DNA from: Pseudohongiella sp. | GTDB taxonomy: Bacteria; Pseudomonadota; Gammaproteobacteria; Pseudomonadales; Pseudohongiellaceae | Direction of reading: 5' to 3' | Assembly (NCBI GenBank): GCA_030652635.1 | Contig: JAUSPW010000632.1 | Coordinates: 1-6,961, forward strand | DNA length: 6,961 nt | Part shown: piece by piece, positions 1 to 6,000 of the stretch | Layout of the letters: each line of letters begins with the position of its first letter | Position numbering within the stretch: the first letter of the stretch is position 1 | Notes under the pieces: model-generated | Told to the model about the DNA's origin: nothing | The model's input: the letters and a program-made list of their open reading frames with translations, nothing else | Database searches by the model: none | Program-made: the position numbers and the translations under genes

Positions 1-3000
1 CTGCAATCAGCTTCAGTGTCCCGTCGGCTGCAGGGAAGGCACTCAGGGTGAGGTCGTACTGACTGGTGGTGGATGCCAGCTCATGCACCCCGGCGACATG
101 TGCACCGAATCGCAGGTCTTCAATGTCTGTGTTCTGCAGCACCAACAGCACGTCAAACAAGGGCGTGCGACCAGGATCTCTGACCAGGTTCAGACCAGAG
201 ACAATCCTGTCAAATGGCACACTCTGATGTGACAGGCAGTTATTGACCTCTGTTGCCACAGACCGCAAAAAAGCGGCAACGTCATTATCCGGGTTCACGG
301 TCGTTCTGAGCGGCAGTATGTTCACAAAAAAACCGATCACTGATTCCAGCTGCTGATGCTGCCTGCCCGCCACCGCTGTGCCGATACAAAAGTTTAGCTG
401 GCCGGAAAGCCGGGAAAGCACAAGCTGTACTGCTGCAAACAAGCCAGCAAAATTACCGATGCCCAGCGTCGCCAGGGATTGTGTGAAAGGTGTCCAGACT
501 GCTGCCTCAATATCAAGCTGGACCGAAGCGCCTTGACTCTGCATCAGGACCGGCCTGGGTGCGGCAGCCGGTAGCTGCAACGCTTCAACCGGACGTGCAA
601 AGTGTTCTTGCCAGAACTGTGCCGCGCGCGATCCCGCCTCCGAGTCCAGCCATTGCAACTGCCAACTGCTGAAATCCCGGAACTGCAGACGCTCGGTGTG
701 TGCCTGATCTTCAGTGTCAACGCTAAGCTGGCCTTCGCTGGCTTTCAAATAAAGATCGCTTAACTCACGGGAAAAAATTCCGATCGACCAACCATCACTG
801 ATGATGTGATGCATGGTGATAAAAAGCACCTGCCGACCAGACGTCAATTCACCGACAGAAATACGAATCAGAGGCGCTTTGCTCAGATCAAAGGCGATGG
901 CGTTTTCTTGCTGTGCCATTGCATCCAACTCTGTGTCTTCCAGCAGCCCTTGTATCCAACGCGCACTGGTTTTTATGGTTGAGGCCGGCACAATCACCTG
1001 TCTGAGCGCACCGTCGGCGTTTTCCCGGAAGCAGGTGCGCAGCGCTTCGTGACCTTGATACAAATGTATGAGCGCCAGATTCAGAGCCTGCCGGTCTATC
1101 TGTCCTTCCACCGTCAGCGTGGCGTGCATATGAAACGGCGAAGGCCCTGCAGAGCGAATATTTTCCACCATCCACAAGCGTGATTGTCCGGGCGAAACCG
1201 GATAGCTGTCGGATATTGGCAAAACCTTCAGCACCGGCACTTGCGCTGCTCCGTTGTCAATAACCCGATTGTCAGCAACAAACACATCGGCATCGATTCG
1301 CGCAGCCAGCCCGGCCAGCGACGGATGCGCCTGCAGATCCCGGAAGTCCAAGGTCAGCCCGTAGCACGCGACAATGCGCGAAAACAGCATCATCGCTTTT
1401 AGGCTGTGACCACCGAGATCATGGAATGTATCCTCCCTGAATATTTCCGCGTGCCCCAGCAATTCAGTGAAGAAACCGGCGAGCGTCAACTCAGTGGGCG
1501 TGCCCGGCCTGGTTTTTTGGGCAGCATTGCCGGCGCCAGTTCCGGTCTTCTGAATAACGCCCTGCCGCTGCATTTGTTGCAATATCGCAGTACCACAGTT
1601 CAGAGTACCTGCAAGATGGCGGTAGTAGCGTGAAGTTCTGGCAGACAAGTGCAGGGTGTCGACAGCAACAGGCTTGGGTTCTTCAATACCTATCGTACTT
1701 TCTGCATGAGACACACCACTGTCATCTGTGCCTGGCAACCACCGGGATGACTCCGCCACCGGCAGACAGAATTGCCAGGCTGCAGCACCCGGCTGCCCTG
1801 CTGAACATGTGGCTGTGATGCTCTGCAGAAATTGCAGCGCCGGGGCATTGCGCGCGAGTCTGACAAAGTCCACGCGCAGCTCATCAACGCCGCTGATTGC
1901 GGCCTCCTGTGCCAGCGCCCGCAGTATGGAATGTTCAACACCGCGGCCCAGCACCCGGCAACTGAGCATCAGACCAAATACTGTCCATGCCTGCGGACCA
2001 CGCCGGATGAATACACTGCCGGTCAGTCCATAATCGCCGTACTTGTCTGTCACGCTGATGCAGCGGATATCGGTATCAGCATCCTCGAGCAGGCTGGTGA
2101 GTTCTGCTTCCGGGTAGCGGATGCCGGTGGTATTAAACTGATTTGTGCGCTGAGATAATTGTGCAATTCGCGATAAATCATCCTGAGCCAGTTTGCGCAT
2201 ATCAACTTGGATATCGAGCGACAACAGGAACTCTTCATAAGTCGCGGTTGCCTTTTTTGCACTGGCTCGCTGCAGCTCCTCAGCATACATCTGCGCGCGT
2301 ACAGCATCCTCACGGGTTGCAGCACGAGCATCAAGCAGCCAGAGGTGATTCAGAAATACGTCGCGATCCTGCGCCGGCGGCAGCTGAATGGCCAGCACGC
2401 CCGGACAGGCAGCCAGCACCTGCTCGCACTCCAGCGGGCTGTCGTCAATAAACACAAAACTGTCCAGACCCAGCGACAGATCATCGGCAAGGGTCAAAAT
2501 ACTGGCAGACTTTGGACCCCAGCTGGCGCACACCCGCGTCAAGTGGTTCCAGCGTAACGGCATTTCACGCTGCTCGAATACCGCACGCACATCGTCTTCA
2601 TTGTTTTTGGTCGCCAGACAAATGAGTGCACCAGCGGCGCGCGCAGCAAGTAACTGCTGTTGCAAGCGCATGTGTACGGGATCAAGTCTGATGCCATGCA
2701 CACCCTCCTCGCCCACGATGCCACCCCACAGCGTGTCGTCTGCATCAACAACATACACTTTTACAGGTCTTCTGATTTGCAGATCGCGTTGTCTGACGAG
2801 CCTGTTTGCGACAGCGGCGAAAAATGCTTCTGTGTAAGGGATATCACCAAAAACAAGCGCTGGCGGAAAACAGGGTTCCGCTAGCGCATAGGTATCGGCA
2901 AGGTCCTCAAGACCCAGCACGTCCGCGTTGTGAACTCCGGCAAGTGCGCCTCTGACATACGCCAACAATTCACTGTACACGGTCCAATTGCAGTCCGACC

Positions 3001-6000
3001 AGGGACAGGGCACAAAAAACAGATGCCTGCGCGGGCAGGCACGGGCATAAACCGCCAGCGCAGCAGCAAGCTCCGTTAACTGTGCTGAGGCGGCGGACTC
3101 CATAATGCGGCCATGTTTGTCAGTCACCGGGCGCCACAACACAACATGATGCTGTGGTTGCAGGCGCCTGAGCCGAGAGTTCGGATTGATCAACTCCTGC
3201 ACACTCTGGTCGTAGGGCAACAACGTGACTGCGCCTGAATTGCCGCTGATGTATTCGTGATACTGCAGCAAGCCGAGCATGCTGTCCGCAGTGAAATTGG
3301 CCGATACTGACCAAGCTCTGGCACCTGTGCTGGGCAGTGTATTGAGTGATTGCTGAGTATCCAGCAACGCGGCCAACAGCGCGCACAAATCCGCACCCAT
3401 TTTTTCCAGCCTGTCCTGCAGATACAGACTGCCATTGGCTACAAAACGGAAACTGAGGTCCTTGCTTAAGGGTGCGACAATCAAGCCAAACTCAAAGTGC
3501 ATGGGATCAAATATTTCCTGCGGCTGCCATTGCCAGCGTGAACCCGCGTCAGATGCAGGATAATTTTCAAATACCAGCGCGTGCGTGACGAGACCGGCAC
3601 GCGCCGGCGATAAGGTCTGGATTTCTGCCAGCGTCAGATGACCAAAGCTCATGCTTTCAGCAAATTGCTGCGCGGTATCACGCACCAGTTCAGCAAACAC
3701 TGTTGCGTCTCCGACTCTGATGCGCACAGGCAAGGTGTTGATCAACATGCCTGCAATATTGCCGACACCTGGCAGGTCGATATCACGACCGGATACTGTG
3801 GCACCAAACACAATATCGTCACTGCCTGTCAGACGTGCAAGAAATATTCCCCACAAAGCCTGCACAACAGCATTAATGGTGAGGCCATGTTGCTCACACC
3901 AAATCATCAGCTCAGCATGCAGCGCAGCACCTGTGCGGACCTCTACAAACAGTGCTGCGGGTTGTTCAGCAGGAATTCTCGGCAGATGTGTGGGTATATC
4001 ACTGCGACCTTGGTAATCCCCTAACAAAGTCTGCCAATAGTTTCTGGCATTCTCTTGCGGCTGCCGGCCCAGCCATTCGAAATAAGATCGCATGCCATGG
4101 CTGGTTTCTGCATTGCTTTCAAAAAAGTAAAGTGCTTCCAGTCTCTGCAACAAGCGTGCGCTGGTCCAACCATCAATTGCCATATGATGGAAATCGATAA
4201 TGAGTTCGAAGCAACTGTTGTTGATACGTACCAGAGTCAGGTTAAACAGCGGATCACGCAGCAGGTCTCTAGCTTTACTGCGTAGCGATACGCGCAACCG
4301 GGCCAGGTCATGCTCAAACTCCTTACTTGATGCAGTGCCGCTGCCGGACCTATCGATGTAAAAAAAGTTGCCCGTTCGCTCACGGAAAATAATCTGCAGA
4401 AGTTCGCCATGCGGTGTTAGTGCGAATCCGGTGCGAAGTGCCTGGGTTTCCGCCACCAGCGCATGTGCAGCTGCCTCAAAACGTGCTGCGTCAAGCGGCT
4501 GATGCAGGCGCAGCGCAACCTGATCCTGATACGCCGTCGGATGTGTCGCGCAGTGCAACCACATGCCCGACTGCATCCCGGTCAGAGGCAGAATTTCTTC
4601 AATACTTGCAGCTGGCAGACGCAGCTCAGCGAGCATGGCATCGAGCTCTGCAAGTGAAGCAAAAGCCACCAGACTGTCGGATAGTGACAACAGGTAGCCA
4701 TCGGTGAGCTGACCTGCGGCGGTTTCTTTCAGACGCGTCGCAAGTGTAGCAAGTTCTTGCAGCCACGCTGCGGCGAGGGCATCAAGCGCTACCGTGTCGC
4801 CTGCTGTTGTTTTGCCAGGCTCCTGATCGCCAGCAATGCGGCGGCGCGGCTCATACCCACGCAATATCAGTTCAAACTGACCGTCAGTGATGCGTGCGAG
4901 TACGTCGAGTTTAAACGGTTCGGCAACATCTACCCCATGGTCGTCACCGGCCGGCTCAAGCGCAGCACTCAGCCATGCGTCCTGATCGGTAACCGTTTCA
5001 CCGAGGTAATTGAAACTGAGTTGCGGCTTGAGCATCAGCGTGGTCCGCACCTGTTCACTGCTGTAATGACGCAGTGGCAGATAGGTAAAACCTTTGAATG
5101 GCAAACGCCTGACACAGTCTTTTACTTCGCGGTAGAGATCAAAAAACTGCGGAGTTGCTTTTTCAGAACTGCTGACAGAAGCGCTGACAGAAGCGCTGGA
5201 GAACACAAAGGGGTACAAGGAGGTGAACCAGCCCATGGTCGAGCTGCAATCACCCAGGCCTTCGAACGGTTCGCGTCCGTGGCCTTCCAGAGAAAAGACA
5301 CAATCCGCCTCACCCAGTGTGCGCTGCCATGCTCTGATAAAGGCAGCCAGCAGCAACTCCTGTGGCGTTGCGCGCAGCTGGGTAGCCCCTAACTGTAGCA
5401 GTGTCTGCGTCTCGTCGCGCGAAAGCGTTTGTTGTGCTGCGCCGCGTGTTGACTGCAGTTTGCTGAACAGATATGGCTGTTGATCAAGCACTTTACGCCC
5501 GCGTGCGACAGAGTCCTGCCAGTAGGTAAGATCGCTGTCCATCGCCCCGCGCTCTACCGTTGCCTTCAGCTGAGCAGCCCAGTTGATGAGGCCCATTGCT
5601 TCCTGTACGGGCTGTTGCATGAGATTACTTATGCTGCCGGGCTGGGTGTTCTGAAGGTTTTGTATCAGGTACTTGTGGTAAAGCCGCTGCAAATTTTCCG
5701 CAAACAACCGGCCGGAAACTTCATCTGCCGCAATATGGTGGACCACAATCGCCAGGTAGCTTACCTCCGCCTGCGAAGCCACACCCACGGCAAGCAGAAC
5801 GCCCGATTCAAGGTCAATGGCGTGCTGCAGTTCCTGCCAGCATTGCTGTCGCAATTGCCCGGCGGTAAATTCACGTAGCACATACTGTCCCTTGTCCCGA
5901 ATACTTTGCTGATGCGTTTGCATGTCCAATGTCAGACGCAGCGCAGGATGCAGTGCCAGCAAGTCATCGAGCGCCGCGCGCAAAACGACTACGTCAACAG

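Noticed and set aside
2400..2770. HAD motifs as a separate phosphatase gene inserted in the cluster
   Set aside because: The HAD core is in the same uninterrupted frame as C1 upstream and T2 downstream, and it is flanked by the N- and C-terminal parts typical of FkbH-like proteins.
2388..2837. A plus-strand open frame of 149 codons opposite the FkbH HAD core
   Set aside because: Low-complexity Ser/Ala/Cys/Thr-rich translation typical of antisense to coding DNA. The minus strand here encodes clear HAD motifs.
4600..4760. Possible gene boundary between the E domain and C1
   Set aside because: NRPS proteins often split here, so I translated each codon. There is no stop in the NRPS frame, and the linker runs directly into the C1 opening motif.
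4757..5392. A plus-strand open frame of 211 codons with an ATG, the longest on that strand
   Set aside because: It lies entirely opposite the E domain, whose conserved motifs are all on the minus strand. Its translation shows no family motif and looks like a shadow of the coding strand.
5480..5878. A plus-strand open frame of 132 codons
   Set aside because: It overlaps the E-domain His-motif region in antisense, shows no recognisable domain, and is not part of any plus-strand gene run.
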